A DNA stretch of 33,582 nt, taken from contig CABXFE010000013.1 in assembly GCA_902511425.1 (NCBI GenBank), positions 1-33,582 of the forward strand, written 5' to 3'. A model generated the notes under the pieces. That model did no database searches, was not told where the DNA came from, and saw only the letters and a list, made by a program, of their open reading frames with translations. This stretch comes from an uncultured SAR86 cluster bacterium. GTDB lineage: Bacteria; Pseudomonadota; Gammaproteobacteria; Magnimaribacterales; D2472. A program made the translations under genes and the position numbers. Each line of letters begins with the position of its first letter. Within the stretch, counting starts at the first letter, position 1. This document shows, in pieces, positions 16,794 through 26,598 of the stretch.

Positions 16794-18099
16794 AGCACCT
16801 ACTTCATTTATTCAGCGTTTAAAATTCATTGGGCCCAGTATCATTGTGACTGGTAGCGTTGTTGGAAGTGGTTCAATAGCTCTATCACCATTGTTAGGTG
16901 CGGCTACTGGCTTTGCTTTATTATGGTGGCTTTTATTAAGTCTTTGGAGCAAGCCGCTTATTCAAGCTGAAATTAGCCGTTATGTGATAGCAACAAATCA
17001 GACTTTCTTAGAATCTTTCTCAGATATGCCTGGGCCTAAGACAAACCTAAAAGGTAAGAAAGCTTCATGGCTGGTTTGGTTTATGTTTATTGGCGTGATT
17101 CCATCTGTTGCTGGTATGGGCGGTCTAGCAGGTGCTGTTGCAGAGGCGGGGCATTTGATGATACCAATGCTTAGCACTGAGTCATGGGTTGCAACAGCAT
17201 GTTTTATTACCTGGTTTATTTTGCATCTTGGAACTTATCAAACATTAGAAAAGATTCTGTTGGGAATGGTTTTCTTTTTCTCAGTCGTTACTTTAATAAT
17301 TGCTATCTCTATGCAATCGACACCATATGCAATTACAGGTTCTCAAATCTTGGGAGGTTTTGCATTTATATTTCCGTTTGAGCATGCGGCTTTAGCTCTT
17401 GCAGTTTTTGGCTTTACTGGAATTAGTTATGGAGAAATTATGGCTTATACCTATTGGTGTCTGGAGAAAGGTTATGCCAAACATGATGGTGACAAGCATG
17501 AAGTCAAAGCCTGGATTAAAGTCATGCAAACTGATGTGTGGGCAACAGTTTTTTTTGTAACCATAGGAACTCTTCCATTTTTTCTTTTAGGCGCATCGGT
17601 ATTGAATACTTTAGGGCTTTATCCTCCCCCTGATGGAGATATCATTCAAACCCTTTTAAATATGTTCACTACAATTTTAGGAACATGGGCAAAATGGTTT
17701 TTTATTCCCTTGGCCTTCTTTGTTCTTTTTTCAACTTTGCTATCTGGAACGGCGGCATTTACTAGAACAATTTCAGATTATTTAATTTCAATTGGCCTTG
17801 TTGCTGAAAAAGAAAATACAAGGACGCACTTAATTAAAATTATTGCCTTTGTTATACCGATGTTTTCATGCATTGCTTACTTTTTACTTCCCAATCCAAT
17901 TACTCTTTTATTAATTGCTGGGATTTGGGCAGCGCTAGGGCTTCCGATTATCAATATTGGTGCTTTGTATCTAACAAGTAAATTAAGCAAGGACTTGCAG
18001 CCCAAAAAGACAACAAAAGCGGTGCTGTGGGTCACATTGATTCTTCAGATTTCAATGGCAATGCTAATTTTATTCAGCCAAATCAAAGGTTTTAATTAG
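16786..18099 (+). CDS. Nramp-family divalent metal (Mn2+/Fe2+) transporter
   Basis: GPSIIVTGSVVGSGSIALSPLLGAATGF and multi-TM Nramp-like architecture. Confidence 0.75.
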   Translation: MIKAPTSFIQRLKFIGPSIIVTGSVVGSGSIALSPLLGAATGFALLWWLLLSLWSKPLIQAEISRYVIATNQTFLESFSDMPGPKTNLKGKKASWLVWFMFIGVIPSVAGMGGLAGAVAEAGHLMIPMLSTESWVATACFITWFILHLGTYQTLEKILLGMVFFFSVVTLIIAISMQSTPYAITGSQILGGFAFIFPFEHAALALAVFGFTGISYGEIMAYTYWCLEKGYAKHDGDKHEVKAWIKVMQTDVWATVFFVTIGTLPFFLLGASVLNTLGLYPPPDGDIIQTLLNMFTTILGTWAKWFFIPLAFFVLFSTLLSGTAAFTRTISDYLISIGLVAEKENTRTHLIKIIAFVIPMFSCIAYFLLPNPITLLLIAGIWAALGLPIINIGALYLTSKLSKDLQPKKTTKAVLWVTLILQISMAMLILFSQIKGFN

Positions 18100-18162
18100 T
18101 AATAAATTTTTAAATATTTCTTTTATGGCATAAAATGCCGATCTATTTCCTAGATAAAAAAA

Positions 18163-18825
18163 ATGAATCAGACAGAAAAAAGACGATCTTATATCCACCC
18201 AGAGGGCTTCAAGTTTGCAGCAATCTCCCTTTCCCTCTCAATAATTTTGATAGCGGCTTCTCAGATAGTATCCGCAGTTGGTTTTGTTCTAACCTTTTTC
18301 ATTCTTTGGTTTTTTAGAGATCCCAAAAGAAACACACCACAGGATTCAAATTTAATCATTAGTTCAGCAGACGGCAAGGTGTGCTTAATAGACGAGGCCT
18401 ATCCACCCCAAGAGATTCCGCTCAGAGAAGAGAAAATGAAACGAATTTGTGTTTTCATGAATGTATTTAATGTTCATGTAAATAGGAGCCCTGTTCAAGG
18501 AGAAGCAGAGCATATAATTTATAAAGAAGGACAATTCCTTAATGCAAGCCTTGATAAGGCAAGCGATAAAAACGAAAGAAGCAGCTTGGTTATTAAAACT
18601 GAAAATGGAACCCAGATTGTAGTTGTTCAAATAGCAGGCCTAATTGCTAGAAGAATTTTAAGTTTTATCTCTCCTTCTAATAAGCTTTCTCAAGGAGAAA
18701 GATTCGGCTTAATTAGATTTGGCTCAAGAGTAGATATTTACATGCCATTGGATGCAATAGAAAAGTGCAAAGTTGGGGACAAGGTCGTTGCAGGTGAGTC
18801 AATTTTGGCAGAACTCCAGTTATAA
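18163..18825 (+). CDS. psd: phosphatidylserine decarboxylase, short/archaeal-type
   Basis: FMNVFNVHVNRSPVQGEAEHIIYKEGQFLNASLDKASDKNER...QIAGLIARRI...RFGLIRFGSRVDIYMP; pssA immediately downstream. Confidence 0.88.
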   Translation: MNQTEKRRSYIHPEGFKFAAISLSLSIILIAASQIVSAVGFVLTFFILWFFRDPKRNTPQDSNLIISSADGKVCLIDEAYPPQEIPLREEKMKRICVFMNVFNVHVNRSPVQGEAEHIIYKEGQFLNASLDKASDKNERSSLVIKTENGTQIVVVQIAGLIARRILSFISPSNKLSQGERFGLIRFGSRVDIYMPLDAIEKCKVGDKVVAGESILAELQL

Positions 18826-19551
18826 ATGAAAAAACTAGATTTTAAAGTCCTTCTTCCAAACGTGATTACATTGACAGGCCTTAGCTTTGGATTAAGCTCA
18901 ATTAGATTTGCGATCGAGGCTGATTTTAATTTAGCCATTGTGTGTATTCTATTTGCTGGGTTGTGTGATGTGTTAGATGGCATGCTAGCAAGGCACCTTC
19001 AAAGCGAATCCGATCTTGGAGCGCAGTTAGATTCATTATCAGATTTCTTAAGTTTTGGCATTGCGCCTGGTTTGTTGATTTACATGTCTATTTTTAATCA
19101 AGATCATGGGATTGGCGCATTTGCTGCCTTAGCTTTTATAATTTTTTCTTGCTTGAGGCTGGCTTTGTATAATGTGAGGCTAGAAAAAGCCAAGACAACA
19201 GATGGGGAGCCAGAGCACTTTTTTAGCGGCATTCCAACTCCTGTTGGAGCAATCTTGATTATGCTGCCATTAACCCATTCATTTATGGGCTATGACTGGG
19301 CTTATGAAAATCTTAATTTTGTTGCCGGTTACATCATTTTAATAAGCGGCTTGCTTGTTAGCAGGATTCCAACCTTTTCCATAAAGCGAAAAGGGGTATT
19401 CATCCAATCAAAATTAGTATTTCTAGTTTTATTTTCTATCATTGCGTTAAGCATGATCAATTTTCTATGGATCACCATCAATGTCTTAGCCTTAATTTAT
19501 ATACTTACCATTCCTCTATCCATCATAGCTTGGCAAAGTGGCTCAAAATAG
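18826..19551 (+). CDS. pssA: CDP-diacylglycerol-serine O-phosphatidyltransferase
   Basis: DVLDGMLARHLQSESDLGAQLDSLSDFLSFGIAPGLL CDP-alcohol phosphotransferase motif. Confidence 0.88.
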   Translation: MKKLDFKVLLPNVITLTGLSFGLSSIRFAIEADFNLAIVCILFAGLCDVLDGMLARHLQSESDLGAQLDSLSDFLSFGIAPGLLIYMSIFNQDHGIGAFAALAFIIFSCLRLALYNVRLEKAKTTDGEPEHFFSGIPTPVGAILIMLPLTHSFMGYDWAYENLNFVAGYIILISGLLVSRIPTFSIKRKGVFIQSKLVFLVLFSIIALSMINFLWITINVLALIYILTIPLSIIAWQSGSK

Positions 19552-19578
19552 AGACCCTATTTTTAACAGGGCCTCTAT
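19548..19578. terminator. hairpin between convergent pssA and minus-strand gene, probable bidirectional terminator
   Basis: ATAGAG-A-CCCT-ATTTTTAAC-AGGG-C-CTCTAT; on the minus strand followed by TTTTG; pssA stop lies in the stem. Confidence 0.6.
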
Positions 19579-19588
19579 AAAAAATTAA

Positions 19589-20179
19589 TTACTTGGTGTA
19601 CTTGTAATAACCTTCTGTAGGTATCATCAAATGGGCATAATCCGTCCCTGCAAACATTACATAGGGCGCACCACTCATAAAATCTGTAGGAAATTTTTCG
19701 ATGGTGGCAGGATCTTTTGGCATGAGCATTAGGTGAGGTCCAGATTCAATCCATTCACCTGGAGTTGAATCTTCCTTGTTGAAGACTCCAGCCTTGGTGT
19801 TATCTTCTCCCATATCCCCATTAAGCATCCACATGAAACTATCCCGTTCCATCTCAGGTTTTTTGCCTTGCATATACGCCATCATCCATTTCATGCCTTC
19901 ATCGTCATGACATACCGCCATAGCCTCATGAGGATTTTTCCAACCTTTTTCAGGATAAGGTCTTGGATTTCCAGATTGACATGTCCAACCATTGTTGCCC
20001 TCTCTGATAACTTCTCCACTTGCGCCTATGATGGCGGCATTATCGCCAATGAAAGAAGGGGCGGCACTGGAATAAGCCCATATTTGCCATTTGTCTGAGG
20101 TGTGAGGTCCATAAGGCTCATAGGCAGCTATTGAGACAGTAATCATCAACAGCGATAGTAAGCTAAATTTTTTATACAT
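19589..20179 (-). CDS. putative exported protein, unknown function
   Basis: MYKKFSLLSLLMITVSIAAYEPYGPHTSDKWQIWAYSSAAPSFIGDNAAIIG...; minus-strand ATG at 20179 preceded by GGAG. Confidence 0.7.
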   Translation of the reverse strand: MYKKFSLLSLLMITVSIAAYEPYGPHTSDKWQIWAYSSAAPSFIGDNAAIIGASGEVIREGNNGWTCQSGNPRPYPEKGWKNPHEAMAVCHDDEGMKWMMAYMQGKKPEMERDSFMWMLNGDMGEDNTKAGVFNKEDSTPGEWIESGPHLMLMPKDPATIEKFPTDFMSGAPYVMFAGTDYAHLMIPTEGYYKYTK

Positions 20180-20229
20180 TTTTATTTCTCCTTTAAACAA
20201 ACTATAGTTATTCATAGAGTAAGTTCACC

Positions 20230-20532
20230 ATGAATATATTTCTTAAAATTATTGCATACTTTTGCATTGCTACAACACCCATCCAAGTAATGTTTGTTTT
20301 ATGGGGTATTCAAGTCGTGCTCTCATCTGATTATGAAGTTCTAACATTATCCAATATTGAATTTATAAAAAACTACTTCACATTATTACTGCCAATAGTA
20401 GATTGGTTTTATTCATGGTTTTGGAATTCTTGGTTGAATTTTGTGTTTTCATTACCGCTTATTCTTTCTCAAGCATTTAAAGCCATCATTAGCACCTGGC
20501 TTGGTTTTTGGTTGCTGAGGAGAATTAACTAA
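20230..20532 (+). CDS. small membrane protein, unknown
   Basis: 100 aa hydrophobic ORF. Confidence 0.5.
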   Translation: MNIFLKIIAYFCIATTPIQVMFVLWGIQVVLSSDYEVLTLSNIEFIKNYFTLLLPIVDWFYSWFWNSWLNFVFSLPLILSQAFKAIISTWLGFWLLRRIN

Positions 20533-20536
20533 TTTC

Positions 20537-21691
20537 ATGAAAAAAATACTTCTAATCTTTACATGTCTATTTTTATTATTTGTTGCTTGGGCCTTTCCTT
20601 ATATTGATGAGCTGCGCGATCAAGGCCTAACACTTGAAACTGCATATGGTTATTTTTTTGGAGGACCAGATGTTCCATTTAACCCTAATGATGCAGTTCC
20701 TCAGCTGGATTATTCCAAAGAAAGCTCTTGGGCATCTTTGCCCTCAATTCAAGATGAAGCTGATTTAATTCCTGCTGGGGAAGATGGCATTGATCAACTA
20801 AATTCAGAGGTAGATGTGTTTTTTGTTCATCCTACTGGGTATTTAAAAGGACATACATGGACTGATCCTCTCGAAGAGGAGTCAGCAACCAAAGAAAATA
20901 CTCAATGGATGATGGCTAACCAAGCTAGTGCATATAATGGTTGCTGCAGTATTTATGCACCTCATTATCGCCAAGCATCTATTTATAGTTATTTTGGGAC
21001 TGATGAGCTTCGTGAGGAGGTTCACTCATTCGTATATCAAGATGTAAAAAAATCTTTTGAGTATTTTATTAACAACTTCAGCAATGGGAGACCATTTATT
21101 ATTGCAAGCCATAGCCAAGGTACACATCACTCTATTAGATTGTTAGCAGAAGAAATCGATGGAACTGATTTATATTCAAGGATGGTTGGGGCTTATATTA
21201 TTGGCGGCACAATCTCTAAAGATAGAATGAATGAAATGAACGAAATCTCGATTTGTGATAGCCCAACACAATTGAGGTGCTTGGTGCATTGGGATACATA
21301 CAATGTGAATTATTTGAATAAGGAAATGCCAATTTATAAAAATAATATTTGTGTAAATCCCATCACTTGGAAAAATGAGGGGGCTATATCTAATCTTGCT
21401 GATGCTAAGGGTGCTGTTTATGTTTCAGGTGAATTTGCATTAGACTTCATTGGCGATGATGGTCCTAAGGGAGAAACTTTTAGGCCTTTGGAGGCTCCAC
21501 TTAAGCAATATGTTCAAGCCCAGTGCAAGAATGGACTGCTTTTTACAACTGATCAGACCGGCACTAGATTTCAAGCATTTGGCGGCTCAAAAGGAAACTA
21601 TCACGGCTTAGATTACGCGCTTTTTTATATGGACATTAGGGAGAATGCCATACTTAAAGTTAAGACCTATCTAGACAATATTTATAAATAA
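20537..21691 (+). CDS. DUF3089 domain-containing protein (alpha/beta hydrolase-like)
   Basis: VDVFFVHPTGYLKG...NGCCSIYAPHYRQASIYSYF...FIIASHSQGTHHSIRLLAEEI. Confidence 0.8.
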   Translation: MKKILLIFTCLFLLFVAWAFPYIDELRDQGLTLETAYGYFFGGPDVPFNPNDAVPQLDYSKESSWASLPSIQDEADLIPAGEDGIDQLNSEVDVFFVHPTGYLKGHTWTDPLEEESATKENTQWMMANQASAYNGCCSIYAPHYRQASIYSYFGTDELREEVHSFVYQDVKKSFEYFINNFSNGRPFIIASHSQGTHHSIRLLAEEIDGTDLYSRMVGAYIIGGTISKDRMNEMNEISICDSPTQLRCLVHWDTYNVNYLNKEMPIYKNNICVNPITWKNEGAISNLADAKGAVYVSGEFALDFIGDDGPKGETFRPLEAPLKQYVQAQCKNGLLFTTDQTGTRFQAFGGSKGNYHGLDYALFYMDIRENAILKVKTYLDNIYK

Positions 21692-21705
21692 GACAAAATT
21701 TTAAT

Positions 21706-22023
21706 ATGTCAGCATATTTATCCCTATTAGGCGCAATTGTTTTTGAGGTTGCAGGAACCCTAATGCTTCCTCTCACAAAGGGGTTCTCTGAAAAGTTACC
21801 TACTTTAATTATGAGCGTTTGTTATTTTGCTTCCTTCTATTTCTTAACACTTGCTTTAAGAGCTATACCGCTTGCTATTGTTTACGCTTGTTGGAGTGGC
21901 TTGGGTGTTTTATCAATTGCAGTCTTGTCTTATTTTATCTATGGTCAAGGATTGAGCTTGCAAGCTATTTTCGGATTGCTCTTAATAATAAATGGAGTAA
22001 TTCTTGTTAATATATATAACTAA
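21706..22023 (+). CDS. SMR family small multidrug transporter
   Basis: 105 aa, LLGAIVFEVAGTLMLPLTKGF...PLAIVYACWSGLGVLSIAVLSYFIYGQ. Confidence 0.85.
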   Translation: MSAYLSLLGAIVFEVAGTLMLPLTKGFSEKLPTLIMSVCYFASFYFLTLALRAIPLAIVYACWSGLGVLSIAVLSYFIYGQGLSLQAIFGLLLIINGVILVNIYN

Positions 22024-22044
22024 TAAAAATTAAAAATTAAAAAT
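22024..22044 (+). repeat. 3 x 7-bp tandem repeat TAAAAAT
   Basis: TAAAAAT at 22024, 22031 and 22038, between the SMR stop (22021-22023) and the next ATG (22048). Confidence 0.8.
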
Positions 22045-22047
22045 TAA

Positions 22048-22536
22048 ATGATTAGGTTAATAGTATTGTTTATCATTATCAGTCTAGGTTCTTGCGCAAC
22101 TGACCTCATGAAAGACAACCAATGCATCCTTAACTGGGAAACTGAAAAATTTACATGCCATAAAAAATCAACAGGAAGAGTTTTTTACACTGGCGAAATG
22201 ATTTTTGTAAATGAAATTTCATATAAGCACGGCATAGGCAAGGAGTTTTATGAGGATGGATCACTCTATGAGGGATCTTTTGAATATGGTGTTCGCAATG
22301 GAATGGGTAAATACATATTTCCGTCTGTGGCTTCCTGCTCCTCTATGTGGAAAGAAGATCGGCAGTCTGGAGAGGTGACATGTGAATATTTTGAAAAAGA
22401 AATTGGTCATCTTAGAACTGGCCAAACTGATGGAGCCGGAAATTGGGTTGGAGAAACGGTTTATACATTTCCAAGTGGGGAAAAAATTGTTGAATTTTGG
22501 GATAATGGCACATTGATAAATAAATTAAACAAATGA
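22048..22536 (+). CDS. MORN-repeat putative lipoprotein
   Basis: Lipobox-like SLGSC; YEDGSLYEGSFEYGVRNGMGKYIFP. Confidence 0.7.
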   Translation: MIRLIVLFIIISLGSCATDLMKDNQCILNWETEKFTCHKKSTGRVFYTGEMIFVNEISYKHGIGKEFYEDGSLYEGSFEYGVRNGMGKYIFPSVASCSSMWKEDRQSGEVTCEYFEKEIGHLRTGQTDGAGNWVGETVYTFPSGEKIVEFWDNGTLINKLNK

Positions 22537-23234
22537 CCGAAATTGCTAGCATAGTTCAACAAGATGGTATTTCAATAATTAAGCTCGATGATGGCAAGGC
22601 AAATGCTTTTTCATATGACATGCTCTCCCAAGTAAATGAACTTTTGGCAAAAGTGCCAAGAGACTCAGGAGCATTAGTTATAACTGGAAGAGAGGGGCTA
22701 TTTTCAGGTGGATTTGATCTTAAAACATTAGCAACAGGTGACATGGAAAAAATCACTAAAATGGTTCAATTGGGGTATAACCTTCTCTTAGAATTATTTT
22801 CGTTTGACAGGCCAATTGTTGCTGCTGTTTCCGGGCACTCAATTGCTCTCGGGTTATTTGTAACTTGCTCAGCAGACTATCGTATTGCAATTGACGGTAA
22901 ATATGTGTGTCAGGCAAATGAAGTAAGAAACAATATGGACATACCAACTCAAATTATGGAAATTCTTAAAGCCAGAGTTGATAAAAAATATTTTTATCCA
23001 GCCGTCTATCATTCAGACGTTTATTCAGTGCAAGAGTCTATCAAAGTAGGCTTTATTGATGAGGTTGTTTCTGAGGATCAATTCATGGAAAGGGTCATGG
23101 AAAAGGCAAAAGAGTTAGCAACACTACCTCATCCTTTCTATGCAAATACAAAAAAAACTGCACAGGATGATATTAGACAAAAAATTTCAGATGCAATAAA
23201 AAAGTATGAAAATTTAACAGGCCTCAATAAATAG
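22533..23234 (+). CDS. enoyl-CoA hydratase/isomerase (crotonase) family protein
   Basis: LDDGKANAFSYDMLSQVN...SGGFDLKTL...RPIVAAVSGHSIALGLFVTCSADYRIA. Confidence 0.85.
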   Translation: MTEIASIVQQDGISIIKLDDGKANAFSYDMLSQVNELLAKVPRDSGALVITGREGLFSGGFDLKTLATGDMEKITKMVQLGYNLLLELFSFDRPIVAAVSGHSIALGLFVTCSADYRIAIDGKYVCQANEVRNNMDIPTQIMEILKARVDKKYFYPAVYHSDVYSVQESIKVGFIDEVVSEDQFMERVMEKAKELATLPHPFYANTKKTAQDDIRQKISDAIKKYENLTGLNK

Positions 23235-23267
23235 AACTAGTTACTAAAACGATATAGACTAACCCAA

Positions 23268-23858
23268 ATGAGCAAATACAAAATTTTCATTCCTGAGCAT
23301 TTACGCGCGTATAGGCCTAGACCGATGAGATGGTTGGGCAAGTTTTTAATGAAGATAACAGGCTGGAAAACCACAGGTCATTTGCCAAAAGATGAGCGTG
23401 TAGTTCTTATAGCTGGACCCCACACATCAAATTGGGATTTTGTTTTGGCCATGTCACTGATTTTAAGTTTAGATGTCCATATCCATTGGGTTGGAAAGCA
23501 TTCTATTTTTAAAAAAGGGTTTCGAAGACTGCTAAGAAAAATGGGAGGCATTCCTGTGAATAGAGCGAATCCTGATGCTTTAAAAAATGAGATATACAAT
23601 GTCACTGAGAAATACAAAGGCTTTATCATTGCTATAGCGCCCGAGGGCACAAGAAAGAAAGTGGAGAGACTTAAGTCAGGGTTTTTACGAATTGCTAATG
23701 AAACCAATAGCAGAATTATGATGGCAGGAATTGATTTCTCAAATAAAACTATTGAGCTTGGAGATTTTTTCAGTCCTTCAGGGGATGTGGAGAAGGATTT
23801 AAAATTTATTCAAGAATACTTTTCCAATTTTGCAGGAAAACGCCCAGAACTCTCGTAA
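23268..23858 (+). CDS. 1-acylglycerol-3-phosphate acyltransferase-like (PlsC superfamily)
   Basis: GPHTSNWDFVLAM (HxxxxD-like), GGIPVNRANPDALK, APEGTRKKVERLKSGFLRIA. Confidence 0.8.
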   Translation: MSKYKIFIPEHLRAYRPRPMRWLGKFLMKITGWKTTGHLPKDERVVLIAGPHTSNWDFVLAMSLILSLDVHIHWVGKHSIFKKGFRRLLRKMGGIPVNRANPDALKNEIYNVTEKYKGFIIAIAPEGTRKKVERLKSGFLRIANETNSRIMMAGIDFSNKTIELGDFFSPSGDVEKDLKFIQEYFSNFAGKRPELS

Positions 23859-23887
23859 TCTCAAAAGAATCCTTTATTGTATAAAGA

Positions 23888-25345
23888 ATGTTTAAGAAAT
23901 TACTTATTTTATTTTTTGCGATATTAACAGCTTTGCTCTTAGCAGCATTATTTAGAACAATTATGCACACAGCCGTTCAGACCAAACCCACTGAAGGCGA
24001 AGTAATTTTAATTGATGAGATTAGAGCAATTGAAAATCTAGCTGAGTCTATTAAATTTCAAACTATCTCCTATCAGGAAAAAGAAAAATTTCCTCAAGAG
24101 GAGTTCAATTATTTTATCGAGTGGGCAGCAAAAACATATCCCGAGTTTCATCAAGCACTAACGTTGGAAAAGCTAGGACATTCATTGCTCTTTAAATGGA
24201 AGGGAAGTGATAAAACACTTTCACCTATTCTCTTTGAGGGTCACTATGACGTGGTTCCAATCATTCCAGGTACGGAAGATTTATGGGACGAAATGCCATT
24301 TTCTGGAACCATTTCAAACAACAGGATTTGGGGTCGGGGCGCATTAGATGATAAAAGCGGAGTTATCGGGTTGATGGAGGCTGCCACATATTTAATTAAA
24401 AATAATTTTCAACCCACAAGAACTGTGTATTTTGGTTTTGGCCACGATGAAGAGATTGGCGGCGGCGGCGCAGCTTTAATTACAGAAAAATTAAGAGAAC
24501 AAGGCATTCAACTGCATTGGTCTCTGGGCGAGGGGTCATTTGTAAATAGAGGGTTTTTCCCAGGTGTTGACAAATTGATTGCCCCAATAAACGTTGCTGA
24601 AAAAGGTATTATGAATCTATTGATTGTTGCAAAAGCAGAAGGTGGGCACTCTTCGACGCCGCCAAGCAGAACTGCAGTTACCCTTCTTGCAGAAGCACTT
24701 ATGAAGCTTGAAAAAGAACCTTTGCCAGGAAGTTTGGAGGGGCTCAGCGCAGTTATGTTTGACGAAGTTAGCAAACACATGCCCTTTAGCTATCGTTTTT
24801 TATTTGCTAACAGATGGCTGTTTGGGGGCATTATAGAATCTCAGATGTCATCATCGCCAGTTATTAACGCCATGATCAGAACAACCACTGCACCCACAAT
24901 GCTTAATGGCAGCATAAAAAGCAATGTTTTACCTATAGAAGCCTCCGCACTAATTAATTTTAGGCTTCATCCTAGAGACACTATTGAAAGCGTTACTGAT
25001 CATGTAAGGAGGATCGTTGGTTCGGAAGACGTCGAAGTTCGCTTGTTAGGAGGCATGGAGGCATCCGGCATTTCATCGTGGAACTCCCCCGGATTTGAGA
25101 TTGTTGCAACCTCTCTAAATAAGGTCTACGGCGATGTTATTTCTGTTCCCGGGCTTATGATTGCAGCATCAGACACCAGACATTATTCGAAGATTGCTGA
25201 TAACTCCTTTAGATTTAATCCATTTTCAATTGTGCCTGAAGATATGACAGGCTTTCATGGAACAAACGAGAGCATAGACATTGATAGCTTTGTTGCAGGC
25301 ATTAAAACATATGTTGAGATCATCAGAGAGGGTTCTAGCAATTAG
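23888..25345 (+). CDS. M20 family metallopeptidase (carboxypeptidase S-like)
   Basis: FEGHYDVVP, WGRGALDDKSGVIGLMEA, GHDEEIGGGGAALI, EGGHSSTPP. Confidence 0.9.
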   Translation: MFKKLLILFFAILTALLLAALFRTIMHTAVQTKPTEGEVILIDEIRAIENLAESIKFQTISYQEKEKFPQEEFNYFIEWAAKTYPEFHQALTLEKLGHSLLFKWKGSDKTLSPILFEGHYDVVPIIPGTEDLWDEMPFSGTISNNRIWGRGALDDKSGVIGLMEAATYLIKNNFQPTRTVYFGFGHDEEIGGGGAALITEKLREQGIQLHWSLGEGSFVNRGFFPGVDKLIAPINVAEKGIMNLLIVAKAEGGHSSTPPSRTAVTLLAEALMKLEKEPLPGSLEGLSAVMFDEVSKHMPFSYRFLFANRWLFGGIIESQMSSSPVINAMIRTTTAPTMLNGSIKSNVLPIEASALINFRLHPRDTIESVTDHVRRIVGSEDVEVRLLGGMEASGISSWNSPGFEIVATSLNKVYGDVISVPGLMIAASDTRHYSKIADNSFRFNPFSIVPEDMTGFHGTNESIDIDSFVAGIKTYVEIIREGSSN

Positions 25346-25353
25346 AGCATTTT

Positions 25354-26082
25354 ATGGGCGCAACTAGTCTAGCCTTCAAGGTTTATTTAATTCTTGGGTT
25401 TGAATTAGCAGTTCTCTATGGCTGCGTATTTTTTATCATCCAACAATCCAAAAAAGCGTTTTATGCAAATAAGACGTTTTTAGGCATTGCATTTGCAGAG
25501 GCCGTTAACACAAACAGGCAGACGGATATCTGTATCGTGCAAAATAAAGCCACCACGTTGTTTTTCTTTTGGCTCATATTGTTCGGCATTATCTCAATGT
25601 GGACAGCCACAGCTTTTATTATTTTTTCAAGCTCATGGATCCAACTTTTTTTTATGACTCTCAGCGCAATAGGTTATGGCAGTATTATAGGTTTTATCAT
25701 CATGGATATGGATGAAAATGATGGCATGGTCGGCCTAATAGCTTCGACTTTATCAACAGCAGCAATGTTTATCATAGTCTCTGTTAGTGGAATAAATTTT
25801 GCAAATCCAATCTTCGTATCAACAATTAGCTTTTTAATATTAAGCTTAATTGTTTGGGAGCTTATTACTCTAGTTACAGGCATTTCAAGAGGCGCTACTA
25901 AGATAAAAGCAGTTTTAGCAATTGTTACCTTTTCCATGTCTTTGCTTGCATCTATCAGCAGAGTTAATGTTACCTCTGAAAAAGGTTTAAATGATTGGAA
26001 TACAGCTATCGATCTTGCCTTTGGCATGTACCTAGAGATAATTAATCTTATTTTGTATTACCTAGAGTTAATGGGTAGCTAG
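25354..26082 (+). CDS. multi-pass membrane protein, unknown
   Basis: 242 aa hydrophobic ORF in the same transcriptional direction. Confidence 0.55.
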   Translation: MGATSLAFKVYLILGFELAVLYGCVFFIIQQSKKAFYANKTFLGIAFAEAVNTNRQTDICIVQNKATTLFFFWLILFGIISMWTATAFIIFSSSWIQLFFMTLSAIGYGSIIGFIIMDMDENDGMVGLIASTLSTAAMFIIVSVSGINFANPIFVSTISFLILSLIVWELITLVTGISRGATKIKAVLAIVTFSMSLLASISRVNVTSEKGLNDWNTAIDLAFGMYLEIINLILYYLELMGS

Positions 26083-26094
26083 TATTTTAGAGAA

Positions 26095-26595
26095 ATGAAT
26101 CCTCAATATAGACTGAACACCTTTTGTAATAGCAGCAACAATGAAGCCCAACTTCAGGCAATTTATGATCTAAATCAGGCAAATACTCCAGAAGTTGGCT
26201 CGCTTGAATCCATGCAGCACTTAAAACAATTAATCGAGTTTAGCGAATACAATTTGTTAGTTCTGAAAGAGGATGAGATTGTTGGATTTATTATTTGCAT
26301 GAGAGAGGGCGCTGCTTACGGGTCTGAAAATTATAAATTTTTTACTAAAAGGCTGAAGAAGTTTCTGTATGTGGATAGAGTTGCAATTCATGAGCAACAC
26401 AGAAGGGCAGGTTTGGGACAAGCTATATATGAAGACATATTTTCTCAAGCCAATAATGAAAGTTTGCCTGTAGCACTAGAGGTCAATACGCAGCCTGTTA
26501 ATCAACCCTCACTAAATTTTCATGAGAAGATGGGTTTTGATCAAGTTGGTATCAGAGACTTTGACGATCATAGTGTGGCCTATTTTATTAAATAA
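26095..26595 (+). CDS. GNAT family N-acetyltransferase
   Basis: VDRVAIHEQHRRAGLGQAIYEDIF and NFHEKMGF. Confidence 0.85.
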   Translation: MNPQYRLNTFCNSSNNEAQLQAIYDLNQANTPEVGSLESMQHLKQLIEFSEYNLLVLKEDEIVGFIICMREGAAYGSENYKFFTKRLKKFLYVDRVAIHEQHRRAGLGQAIYEDIFSQANNESLPVALEVNTQPVNQPSLNFHEKMGFDQVGIRDFDDHSVAYFIK

Positions 26596-26598
26596 TTT

